From JBOFZL01 sp051655155 (GTDB taxonomy: Bacteria > Bacillota > Clostridia > Peptostreptococcales > Filifactoraceae), in contig JBOFZL010000044.1 in the NCBI GenBank assembly GCA_051655155.1, positions 1 through 32,615 on the forward strand: DNA of 32,615 bases, read 5' to 3'. A program made the position numbers and the translations under genes. Shown here in pieces: positions 24,766-32,445 of this stretch (position 1 is the stretch's first letter; every line of letters starts with the position of its first letter). The notes beneath the pieces were generated by a model. That model was not told the origin of the DNA. It did not search any database and worked only from the letters and a program-made list of their open reading frames with translations.

Positions 24766-25980
24766 ATGTTATTAGGGGAAAATCTTAAACTAGCATTAAC
24801 ATCAATAAAATCAAACAGAATGCGTTCTTTTTTGACTATGCTAGGTATTATTATAGGGATAAGTTCAGTTATTGCAATAACTACTATTGGAAATAGTATG
24901 CAAGGAGCCTTGAATAAGCAATTTGAAGGATTTGGGAAAGACAGAATGGTAATATATCAAAATTATGAAGTTGAAACTACTTTTTCTGAAGGTGATTTAT
25001 TCAATATGGATGATATTAGTAGACTAAAAAATAAATTTGAAAATGAAATACTATATATTGCACCATCGGTATCTAGTAAAGCGCATATTAGAGGTTTAAG
25101 AAAATCTCTGGACATTAATCTTACCGGTATTGGACAAAATGCAGAGTTAATTTTGCAAGTTGAAATGTTAAAGGGAAGGCTAATAAGTGAAAGTGATTTA
25201 TTGGGAAGAAAAAGTAATATAGTTATAAATGATAAAACTGCAGAGAGGGTTTTTGGGACAACTGATGTTATCGGTAAGAGAATTTCATTAGCAGGGGTAG
25301 GTGGAAATGATTTAGATATGAACGTTGTTGGAGTATACAAATTACCAGAGGATAATATGTTTATGGGAATATCTACAGGTAGCGATTATTCAGGATATAT
25401 ACCATACACATTATATGGTAATGAGTTGAAAGCTATGGGAATGCTAGATTTTTACACAAAACCTAATTTAAATATACAAAAGGTTGGTCAGAAAATTACA
25501 GATTTTATAACAAAGTCAAAAGGCAGAGAACCAGGGTTTTATAAATTTGATTCCACTGAGTTACAAAAAGGACAAATAAATAAGGTGTTAGATACTCTAA
25601 GTTTGGCTATAGCATGTATTGCTGGGATTGCCTTACTTGTTGGTGGTATAGGGATTATGAATATTATGTTAGTATCAGTTACAGAGCGTACTAGAGAAAT
25701 TGGAATAAGAAAGTCGTTAGGGGCAAAGACAAAAGATATTTTGCAACAGTTTCTAATAGAGTCAATGCTTCTTTCTATTATAGGAGGAATGATAGGTGTA
25801 ACTTTTGGATTATCTTTAGCTTTTGTTGGGGGTAAAATTGCAAAGGTAGATTTAGTCATAAGCCCAGGCGTTATATTGTTTGCTGTTATATTTTCGGCTG
25901 CTGTAGGTATATTTTTTGGAATTTATCCAGCAAAAAAAGCGGCTAAATTAGATCCGATTGAAGCTTTACGATATGAATAA
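24766..25980 (+). CDS. MacB/FtsX-type ABC transporter permease
   Basis: 404-aa membrane subunit with the MacB topology: TM1 near residues 19-41 (FLTMLGIIIGISSVIAI), a large extracytoplasmic MacB-PCD domain (about 42-275), and three C-terminal TM helices in the FtsX domain, with ERTREIGIRKSLGAKTKDI between TM2 and TM3 as the conserved coupling-helix region. The C-terminus KLDPIEALRYE is characteristic. ATPase and permease are separate chains, as in YknYZ and other Gram-positive systems, rather than fused as in proteobacterial MacB. After it come 130 bp with a palindrome and a promoter-like box, then the TolC-like gene. Confidence 0.95.
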   Translation: MLLGENLKLALTSIKSNRMRSFLTMLGIIIGISSVIAITTIGNSMQGALNKQFEGFGKDRMVIYQNYEVETTFSEGDLFNMDDISRLKNKFENEILYIAPSVSSKAHIRGLRKSLDINLTGIGQNAELILQVEMLKGRLISESDLLGRKSNIVINDKTAERVFGTTDVIGKRISLAGVGGNDLDMNVVGVYKLPEDNMFMGISTGSDYSGYIPYTLYGNELKAMGMLDFYTKPNLNIQKVGQKITDFITKSKGREPGFYKFDSTELQKGQINKVLDTLSLAIACIAGIALLVGGIGIMNIMLVSVTERTREIGIRKSLGAKTKDILQQFLIESMLLSIIGGMIGVTFGLSLAFVGGKIAKVDLVISPGVILFAVIFSAAVGIFFGIYPAKKAAKLDPIEALRYE

Positions 25981-26028
25981 AAAATCGAAATGTAATATGA
26001 ATGTTATTAAAAAATAATTTTTTTTTGT

Positions 26029-26034
26029 TATAAT
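26029..26034 (+). promoter_or_regulatory. Candidate -10 box upstream of the TolC-like gene
   Basis: Perfect TATAAT (26029-26034) after a long A/T tract that could act as an UP element; no good -35 is seen at 16-18 bp. If used, the three surface-protein genes have their own promoter as well as possible read-through from the efflux operon. Confidence 0.35.
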
Positions 26035-26065
26035 AGTTAAAAGTGTTTTAATGCTTTTAACTATT
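26032..26065 (+). repeat. 12-bp-arm inverted repeat between permease and TolC-like gene
   Basis: AATAGTTAAAAG (26032-26043), 10-base loop, CTTTTAACTATT (26054-26065), perfect. No T run follows, so it is a poor intrinsic terminator. It overlaps the candidate -10 box, so it could be an operator, or an mRNA processing or stability hairpin within an operon transcript. Confidence 0.5.
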
Positions 26066-26110
26066 GTGCTATTTAATGAAAATTTATTTTAGTTGAAAGG
26101 AAAATACAAA

Positions 26111-27301
26111 ATGAAAAAGTTAGCATGTACATTAATAGTTGCAATTATAGTAACATCGCAAAGTTCATATGCTATAGAGTCTAAAAAAATGCTTGAATAT
26201 GAAAGTAAAAGTAAAGAGATTCAAAATACTTTAAATATTGAAAAAAAAATAAGTATTGAAGATGCTATGAGTTTGGCAGAAATCAAAGTAACAAAGGATC
26301 CTTTATATACAGAAAAGCTAAAGGCTTTAGAAAAAATTCAAGGTGATATGATTTATAAGTATGGAGAACCGAAAAGAAAAACAGATAATTTAGGAAATGT
26401 TTATTACGAATACCCAAATGGTGATCCAAGCTTTAATCTTACGAAAGAGATTATGGACATAGAAGAAAAATTAAAAGATGATATTAAATCAAAAAAAGAT
26501 AAGGTTAAGAGTCTATATTTTAGTATAATAGACGAAAAACAAAACTTGCAAATAGAGTCTGTTAATTTTGAACTTGCTACACTTGAGTTTGAAAAGGCAA
26601 ACTTCATGTATTCTCGTGGTACTATTACCAAGACGGAAGTATCTGCGAAGGAAGGCAATAAAACTACTGCTAAGGCGAATTTGGATAGGGCAAAAACAAA
26701 ATTATCTAGTTTATATAAACAGATTGACATTTTAACAGACTTATCAAAGTTATATGGTATAAATCCTGAAAATATAATTTTTGATATATCTAGTAAATTA
26801 AATTATGCCTCTACAAATATAGTAGGATCATATGTTGTTCCATCTAACTTAATTGATGTGGTTCAAGAAAAAGATAAGGTTATAGGTGATTTGAAAAAAG
26901 AGTTAAAAGATAAGGAGGAAACTTTAAAGAGAGTAACTAAAAATTATTCTGAAGATAGTAAATATTATTATGATAAGTATGAGGAACTGGAAATAAAAAT
27001 TCTTAAGGATAAAATTGACGATTTAGAACATGGTTTAAAGGTTGATTTTATAGGAGAAAGTCAAAAGTTAACTGATAGTATTAATGGTTTTCAAAGTGTG
27101 GTAGCTACATTTAAGTTAAGTGAAAAAAAGTATCATCAAGCTACACTTAAATATAATTCTGGACAGATTAAGAAAATAGATTATTTAAGAGAAAAATTAA
27201 AGTATGATGAGGAAAAACAATCATATGATAAGAAGTTAAAGGATATTTATGTATATGTAGATTCTTATAATCAAAAATATAATTTAAATAAAAAGGAGTA
27301 A
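26111..27301 (+). CDS. Secreted coiled-coil protein of the TolC (outer membrane efflux) family
   Basis: 396-aa exported, mostly helical protein. Residues 1-21 are a signal peptide (cut after SYA). The segment ISIEDAMSLAEIK (48-60) resembles the opening of TolC-family proteins (LTLEEAIELAL). Two long helical hairpins follow, each with the TolC tip pattern: FMYSRGTITKTEV (165-177) and LKYNSGQIKKIDYL (346-359), about 180 residues apart, i.e. the internal duplication of TolC. Between them are a short non-helical part and an acidic/basic coiled coil (about 250-305). Clear beta-barrel strands are not evident. ATG 26111 follows AAAGGA. Its position after MacA/MacB-like genes supports a role with them. 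A plain coiled-coil surface protein is the alternative. Confidence 0.75.
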   Translation: MKKLACTLIVAIIVTSQSSYAIESKKMLEYESKSKEIQNTLNIEKKISIEDAMSLAEIKVTKDPLYTEKLKALEKIQGDMIYKYGEPKRKTDNLGNVYYEYPNGDPSFNLTKEIMDIEEKLKDDIKSKKDKVKSLYFSIIDEKQNLQIESVNFELATLEFEKANFMYSRGTITKTEVSAKEGNKTTAKANLDRAKTKLSSLYKQIDILTDLSKLYGINPENIIFDISSKLNYASTNIVGSYVVPSNLIDVVQEKDKVIGDLKKELKDKEETLKRVTKNYSEDSKYYYDKYEELEIKILKDKIDDLEHGLKVDFIGESQKLTDSINGFQSVVATFKLSEKKYHQATLKYNSGQIKKIDYLREKLKYDEEKQSYDKKLKDIYVYVDSYNQKYNLNKKE

Positions 27302-27304
27302 AAA

Positions 27305-28129
27305 ATGAAAAAAATAATATCAATTGCTATGTTAGGGATTATGCTATTATCTCCGAGTACAATTTTAGCACAAAACAAAGATAATGTTACTGTATATGTA
27401 GATGGTGTTAAATTAACAACTAAATCAGGAGATCCATATCCAATGATTGTTAATAACAGAACTTTAATGCCATTTACTGCTTTTTTAGAAGCTATAGGAT
27501 GCCAAATAAGTTGGGATGAGGCTACAAAAACCGCAACTGCAACTAAGGACGGTACTTCAATAGTTGTATCTATAAATAATAATGTGGCTTTTGTAAATGG
27601 GGAAGCAAAAAATTTGGATGTTCCACCACAAATCATTAAAAATAGAACGATGATACCTATAAGTTTTGTAGCTAATGAACTAGGGTATAGTGTGACTTGG
27701 GATGCTAATAAATATATAGCGAATATAGGCAAAGTAACATCTCCAACACCAACACCAACTCCTGTTCCTACTCCTGCACCAACTCCTGTAGCCCCAATAA
27801 AAGATTCGGGAGAAAAAAACACAAAAATTACGGGTACTTTCGCAATGCAAAATTTACAAAGACAAAATTTTGTGGTACAATTTAACAGTAGTATGAAAGT
27901 TGATATTAAGAACATAACAACTGGAAAAATTGGAATAGGAACATTTTCTGTTAATGGAAATGCAATATCAGTGAGTACGGATATACTAACAGGAAACTAT
28001 ACTTTAGAAGATGTTAAAAATGATGGAAAAGACTATATAATGTTAAAGTCCCATGATGAAAAAGATATCCTTGCTTTACAAGAAGTTTCATATGAAAGTT
28101 TTGTTAGTGGTTATGTTTCGAATAGTTAG
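27305..28129 (+). CDS. Secreted stalk-domain (copper amine oxidase N) protein
   Basis: 274-aa exported protein. Residues 1-22 form a signal peptide (cut after ILA). Residues about 25-142 are the copper-amine-oxidase-N-like (stalk) domain, with two repeats built on NNRTLMPFTAFLEAIG and KNRTMIPISFVANELG, each followed by a W-D beta turn (ISWDEATKT, VTWDANKY). A Thr-Pro linker (about 146-164) leads to a C-terminal beta-rich domain of about 100 residues that I do not recognise. No oxidase catalytic domain is present; such proteins are common at Clostridia surfaces and probably bind wall or other proteins. RBS GGAG; only 3 bp separate it from the preceding stop, so they are cotranscribed. Confidence 0.88.
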   Translation: MKKIISIAMLGIMLLSPSTILAQNKDNVTVYVDGVKLTTKSGDPYPMIVNNRTLMPFTAFLEAIGCQISWDEATKTATATKDGTSIVVSINNNVAFVNGEAKNLDVPPQIIKNRTMIPISFVANELGYSVTWDANKYIANIGKVTSPTPTPTPVPTPAPTPVAPIKDSGEKNTKITGTFAMQNLQRQNFVVQFNSSMKVDIKNITTGKIGIGTFSVNGNAISVSTDILTGNYTLEDVKNDGKDYIMLKSHDEKDILALQEVSYESFVSGYVSNS

Positions 28130-28158
28130 CAAAATAAACATAAAAAGGAGAGTAAACT

Positions 28159-29976
28159 ATGAGAAAATTTAAGTCCATGATTGTAGCAGTTATAATGTGT
28201 TTAACTGCAATAACTGGAGTTTACGCTGAGGGATTTAGTGACGTAAAAGGACACTGGGGAGAAAGTTATATTAATGATGTAGTAAGTAAGGGTTTAGCAA
28301 AAGGTTATGAGGGCGGAACATTTCTTCCTGATAATCCAACTACTAGGATTGAGGCTGTTATTTTTGCATCAAATATGTATTCTGACTCAACAATTAACTC
28401 TGTTTATGAGTCTTCAAAATCCAAATGGTTACCAAAGCTAAGAAGTAATAAAATACCATCTTGGGCAGACAAGTATATGGTGTTTGGATTAGAAAAAGGG
28501 ATATATCCAGAAACATTTTTAAAACATTTTGTTGATCAAAACAATCCAAACAAACAAAATTATTGTTTGAGATATGAATTTATAACTTTTATGGTAAATG
28601 CATTAGGGTTTAAGAATGAGTTCTCTTCAAATCCAAAACTTTCTTTTGCAGATGTAGGTTCAATTAATCCACAAGTAATTCCGTATATTGATGTTATGAT
28701 AAAAAAGGGTATAATTGTTGGGACAGGAAAGTTTAATCCAAATGATAGATTGACGAGAGCACAAGTTGCAGTAGTATTGTCAAACTCATATAAGTACTCA
28801 GAAAAGGGTGGTAGTGGAAATAAGACTGAAACTCCTGGGCAATCTAACGAAGTTTCTGGGAAAGTTTTAAGTATGACCATGAGTAATACAAAGGCGACTA
28901 TACAGTTGCAAGCTGATTCAGGTGCAATAGGAATTTATACTGCTGAGGATGGAAAAGTTACTGTAGTAAACGAAAAATCGTCAGCTAAACTTTCTGACAT
29001 AAAGATAGGACAAAAAATCAAGTTTATTGCTAATGGTAATGTAATTACAAAGATAACCATAGATTCAGCACCTACTGTTCAAAAATCAACTGTATCTGGT
29101 GAGGTGGCTTCTTATTCAGGGCTAGAGTTAACAATGCTAGTGAATGGGAATTCGAAAACCTATGGAGTTAATCCTAGTCTAGAGTTAGCAAAGGGGACAA
29201 AGAAGGTTAAGGTAATCGATTTAAAGGCCGGAGATAAAATAACAGTTGATGTTGAAGGAGAAACTATAGTATCAGGAAGTATAGCTACAATAAACAAAGT
29301 AATTAATGGAATAATAACATCAGTAGATGATGATATAATTTCAGTAAAAGAGACTACAGGAACATTTGACTATGAAATTTCTAGCGATGCAGAGATTAGT
29401 ATAGATAAAATAGTAGTAAAATCACATTCAGAACTATCTGAAGGAGATATAATTTTGGCGAATGTTGTGAATTCAGAGATAGCTATGATAGAAGCAACAA
29501 CAATTCAAAGAACTATTAAAGATGTAATAGTTACAGGAATCTCTCAAAGTACATCTGGTACAGTATTTACTTTTAGAGATAATGACTCCAATGTTTTTTC
29601 AAAGACAGCTAATAAGGATACTGCATATATAGTAAAGGGAAAAGAAAAAACTATTTCAGACATTGCTCTAGCATACGAGTGTAATATTATAGTTAAAGGA
29701 AGTAGACTAGTAACTTTAGAAACTCAAGGAGATTTTAAGTTAGTAAAACTTACAGGTGATGTAGAAAAAGTGGATATAAAAAATAAAAATTTGAAGATTA
29801 AAGATTCCAATGGTGATGAATATCTTATAAATGTTGATTATGATACTATAATTACAAACTTTACTTCTTCAGAGAATAAAACAATAAAAAGTATTTTTGA
29901 AGGAGATAAAATAGTAGTAGAAGGTGCATACGATAATTCGTCAATTAAAGCAAAAAAAATAATATTTTGGAAATAG
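28159..29976 (+). CDS. S-layer homology (SLH) protein with five tandem beta repeats
   Basis: 605-aa surface protein. Signal peptide 1-23 (cut after VYA). Three SLH modules (about 26-75, 100-152, 161-212) would anchor it non-covalently to pyruvylated wall polymer: FSDVKGHWGESYI with TTRIEAVIF, a weaker middle copy, and FADV with LTRAQVAVVL. After a Gly/Pro-rich linker come five copies of a 65-75-residue beta module (about 232-301, 311-376, 381-449, 454-524, 529-603), each with a late turn such as DIKIGQKI, DLKAGDKI or IFEGDKI. No enzymatic motif is seen. RBS AAAGGAG. It is the last gene of the surface trio and is followed by a hairpin. Confidence 0.92.
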   Translation: MRKFKSMIVAVIMCLTAITGVYAEGFSDVKGHWGESYINDVVSKGLAKGYEGGTFLPDNPTTRIEAVIFASNMYSDSTINSVYESSKSKWLPKLRSNKIPSWADKYMVFGLEKGIYPETFLKHFVDQNNPNKQNYCLRYEFITFMVNALGFKNEFSSNPKLSFADVGSINPQVIPYIDVMIKKGIIVGTGKFNPNDRLTRAQVAVVLSNSYKYSEKGGSGNKTETPGQSNEVSGKVLSMTMSNTKATIQLQADSGAIGIYTAEDGKVTVVNEKSSAKLSDIKIGQKIKFIANGNVITKITIDSAPTVQKSTVSGEVASYSGLELTMLVNGNSKTYGVNPSLELAKGTKKVKVIDLKAGDKITVDVEGETIVSGSIATINKVINGIITSVDDDIISVKETTGTFDYEISSDAEISIDKIVVKSHSELSEGDIILANVVNSEIAMIEATTIQRTIKDVIVTGISQSTSGTVFTFRDNDSNVFSKTANKDTAYIVKGKEKTISDIALAYECNIIVKGSRLVTLETQGDFKLVKLTGDVEKVDIKNKNLKIKDSNGDEYLINVDYDTIITNFTSSENKTIKSIFEGDKIVVEGAYDNSSIKAKKIIFWK

Positions 29977-30014
29977 ATAAATAAGCTGTAATTATATAAT
30001 TACAGCTTATTTAT
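29977..30014. terminator. Hairpin between SLH and PAP2 genes, probable terminator
   Basis: Perfect 38-bp palindrome starting right after the SLH stop codon: arms ATAAATAAGCTGTAATTAT and its complement. The 3' side (TTATTTAT) is T-rich rather than a pure T run, so termination may be partial. The PAP2 RBS begins only a few bases later. Confidence 0.65.
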
Positions 30015-30025
30015 ATAGGAGAGAT

Positions 30026-30541
30026 ATGGAAGTTACAATCTTACAAAAAATCGGGATTATGCATACAGATAGTTTAAACTTCTTTTTTAATATGATTACA
30101 AGATTAGGAGATAAAGGTATTGTATGGATAATTTTAGCAGTTATTTTATTATTAAAAAAAAACACTAGAAAATATGGTTATATGATAATAATAACTTTAA
30201 TAGTTAATTTAATAATTGGAGAAGGTATAATAAAACACTTAGTTAATCGTCCGAGGCCATATGATGTATATAATTTTGATATGGTAATAAAAAAACTTCC
30301 AGCCACAAGTTCATTCCCATCAGGTCATACAGCTTCCTCATTTGCAGTTTTAGGAGTATATCTATTTTATGTAAAGAAATATAGAATACCTATTTTTGTT
30401 TTAGCAAGCCTTATAGCTATATCACGATTGTATCTACAAGTACATTATCCAAGTGATATTTTAGCAGGGATTATATTAGGGCTAAGTGTGTCATACTTTA
30501 CAGTGAAAACTTTAAAAGAAGTGTTTAATCATGAGTGTTAA
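30026..30541 (+). CDS. PAP2-family membrane phosphatase
   Basis: 171-aa integral membrane lipid phosphatase of the PAP2 type, such as undecaprenyl-diphosphate or phosphatidylglycerol-phosphate phosphatases. All three signature motifs are intact: K70-x6-R77-P78 (KHLVNRPRP), PSGH (98-101) and SR-x5-H-x3-D (S133, R134, H140, D144). About five hydrophobic helices surround them, with the active site on the outer face in known relatives. The short length fits the bacterial BcrC/YbjG-like group, so recycling of the wall lipid carrier is a reasonable but unproven role. RBS TAGGAGAG precedes ATG 30026. It overlaps nothing and is followed by the TIM-barrel gene on the same strand. Confidence 0.9.
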   Translation: MEVTILQKIGIMHTDSLNFFFNMITRLGDKGIVWIILAVILLLKKNTRKYGYMIIITLIVNLIIGEGIIKHLVNRPRPYDVYNFDMVIKKLPATSSFPSGHTASSFAVLGVYLFYVKKYRIPIFVLASLIAISRLYLQVHYPSDILAGIILGLSVSYFTVKTLKEVFNHEC

Positions 30542-30567
30542 TTAAATATTTAAGAGGAGGGATTAAT

Positions 30568-31287
30568 GTGGAGCAAAAATATATTGATAATGTGTTACAC
30601 AGTATAGAAAAGAAAAATAAAAAAATAATACCGGTAATTGAATCAAAGCTAAAGAAACATATGGTGAATGTTCCAGAGGAGATATATACGGCTACAGGTA
30701 TTCAAATTTTTGGGAAACGTATTAAATCGCTTGTTTTTACAACAGATTTAGCAATTATAAAAAATAATAATGCAGATGGAGTTATTGCTGTGTATCCCTT
30801 TACTCCTCAGCTGGCAATTAGTAATGCTATTATTGATGTATCTAATAGTCCCGTGTTTGTAGGTGTTGGAGGAGGAACTACTACAGGACAAAGGTCTATT
30901 GATATTGCGGTTGATGCTGAGTTACACGGGGCATTTGGGGTAGTATTAAATGCACCTACGCCAAATGCTTTAATAATGGAAATGAAGAAAAGATTAGATA
31001 TACCTATTGTGATAACAATAGTGTCGGAATGGGAAGATTTTGAAGCAAGAATTGAAGCAGGAGCAGCAATTTTTAATGTGTCAGGAGCTGAAAGAACAGT
31101 TAGCATTGTAAGAAAAATAAGAGAAAAACATCCATTTTTCCCTATAATAGCAACAGGGGGGCCGACTTCTCAGTCAATTATTGAAACTATTGAAGCAGGT
31201 GCTAATACCATTACCTATACACCTCCAACGTCAGCAGAACTGTTTGCTGGTATGATGGAAAAGTATAGAAAAAGAGAGGCATTTTAA
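30568..31287 (+). CDS. TIM-barrel protein of unknown function
   Basis: 239-aa soluble protein that looks like a phosphate-binding (beta-alpha)8 barrel: strands such as DGVIAVYPF, SPVFVGVGGG, GAFGVVLNAPTP, IPIVITIV, AAIFNVSG, and a late glycine loop ATGGPTSQSI followed by AGANTITYTPP, where HisA/ThiG-like barrels hold phosphate or FMN. Similar proteins in Clostridia are often labelled hydrolase without proof. The start is GTG 30568, with AGGAGGG at 30555-30561; the overlapping ATG at 30566 is in another frame. It lies 26 bp after PAP2, in the same transcript, and ends before a strong bidirectional terminator. No signal peptide. Confidence 0.7.
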   Translation: MEQKYIDNVLHSIEKKNKKIIPVIESKLKKHMVNVPEEIYTATGIQIFGKRIKSLVFTTDLAIIKNNNADGVIAVYPFTPQLAISNAIIDVSNSPVFVGVGGGTTTGQRSIDIAVDAELHGAFGVVLNAPTPNALIMEMKKRLDIPIVITIVSEWEDFEARIEAGAAIFNVSGAERTVSIVRKIREKHPFFPIIATGGPTSQSIIETIEAGANTITYTPPTSAELFAGMMEKYRKREAF

Positions 31288-31301
31288 TAATTAGTTACAA
31301 A

Positions 31302-31350
31302 ATAAAAAATCCTAGATTATTGATAAATTGAATAGTCTAGGATTTTTTAT
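31302..31350. terminator. Bidirectional terminator between TIM-barrel and NYN genes
   Basis: 20-bp arms 31302-31321 and 31331-31350 (core AAAAAATCCTAGA / TCTAGGATTTTTT), one G-T pair, 9-base loop. A and T runs on the two sides serve both strands of this convergent pair. Confidence 0.9.
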
Positions 31351-31384
31351 TTTATTCTATATATGGATATAATATTATCTAGAT

Positions 31385-32344
31385 TTATTTGATGTTATTA
31401 TTTTTGTAAATAACATAGTCTTTGATAATTTTTACGTTTGAGAAGCTTTGAATATACTTTTTAAGCTGGGAATATCCATAATCTTGAACCTTAAAATCTT
31501 TAAATTGATTTTTTATATTTTGACCTAAGGTTCCTAAGAATATACCTTCATCTCCGCCTTCTTTTACAATGGATATAATGTATTCTTCAAGTTTCTCTTT
31601 CTTTGTTTTATCTTCATAGCGTGTAACAGTAATCTTATTTTTATTTTGCTCTAGTTTTATTTTAGTAAATGTTTTTAGAAAGCTTGATAATAGACTATAT
31701 CCATAGCGTCTTGTATCGAAATCGGGATAAAGTTTTATTAATCTGCTTCCAACTTCTCCTAGTTCAGTTTCTTTTCCACTATTTTGATTTTCAGAAATTA
31801 TCTTTATTACCGCTTCTTCAATATCATTTTCAGAAGGTGTAGATATTGGTATATTTACTGATTTTTTGGACTCGGACTTAACTTTTGTATTATTATTTTT
31901 TTCTGTTAGAGTTTCCTCTACTAAAAGCTCTAGGGTAGTAAATATATCACAAGCCTTTCTAAATGGAGATGGAGTTTTTTCTTCACCCATTCCGATTACT
32001 TTTTTACCGCTTTCCCTTAATCTACTGGCAAGCTTTGTAAAATCACTATCACTTGATACAATGCAAAAACCTTCAAGATTTCCAGTGTAAAGCATATCCA
32101 TAGCATCAATTATCATTGCTGAATCGGTGGCATTTTTACCCTTAGTGTAGTTGAATTGTTGTATGGGAGAAATTGAGTTTTGAAGAAGTGCTTCTTTCCA
32201 GGTATTTTTAGAAGTGCTTGTCCAATCTCCATAGATTCTCTTGTATGTTACATTACCGTATTTTGATAGCTCATCTAAAATTGGTTGTATGTACTTAGGT
32301 GAAATATTATCAGCATCTATTAATAATGCAAAGTTATCATTCAT
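31385..32344 (-). CDS. NYN-domain RNase-like protein with two LOTUS (OST-HTH) domains
   Basis: 319-aa cytoplasmic protein. Residues about 4-145 are a NYN (PIN-like, LabA/DUF88) domain with the acidic residues of the metal centre in LLIDADN (8-14), DSAMIIDAMDML and VSSDSDF, followed by the typical GKKVIGMGE strand. After a charged linker come two OST-HTH/LOTUS winged-helix domains, about 170-240 (contains GYSLLSSFLKTF) and 245-317 (contains GYSQLKKYIQSF). NYN proteins are predicted nucleases and LOTUS domains bind RNA, including G-quadruplexes in characterised cases, so an RNA-processing role is likely. RBS AAAGGAGT; ATG 32344. It lies downstream of the aldolase gene on the same strand. Confidence 0.9.
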   Translation of the reverse strand: MNDNFALLIDADNISPKYIQPILDELSKYGNVTYKRIYGDWTSTSKNTWKEALLQNSISPIQQFNYTKGKNATDSAMIIDAMDMLYTGNLEGFCIVSSDSDFTKLASRLRESGKKVIGMGEEKTPSPFRKACDIFTTLELLVEETLTEKNNNTKVKSESKKSVNIPISTPSENDIEEAVIKIISENQNSGKETELGEVGSRLIKLYPDFDTRRYGYSLLSSFLKTFTKIKLEQNKNKITVTRYEDKTKKEKLEEYIISIVKEGGDEGIFLGTLGQNIKNQFKDFKVQDYGYSQLKKYIQSFSNVKIIKDYVIYKNNNIK

Positions 32345-32397
32345 ATTGGTTTACTCCTTTAATTTACCATAAGAATAACATAAAGTTTTTTATATTT

Positions 32398-32430
32398 ACA
32401 ATAGAACACCAAATTATGATGTTCTATTGT
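32398..32430 (-). repeat. Hairpin between aldolase and NYN genes
   Basis: Perfect 11-bp arms ACAATAGAACA / TGTTCTATTGT with an 11-base loop. On the minus strand it lies 15 bp after the aldolase stop, the usual place for a terminator, but no T run follows (GTAAATATAAAAAA), so efficient termination is doubtful. Confidence 0.45.
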
Positions 32431-32445
32431 GTGATATTATACTTA

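Noticed and set aside
27740..27795. Short direct repeats of ACCAACACC type, considered as CRISPR or tandem repeat
   Set aside because: They encode the Thr-Pro linker in frame; units are too short and without spacers for CRISPR.
27271..27915. Minus-strand 214-codon open frame opposite the stalk-domain gene
   Set aside because: Long only because the AT-rich sense gene with its Thr-Pro linker lacks antisense stops; the sense protein has a signal peptide, RBS and known domain.
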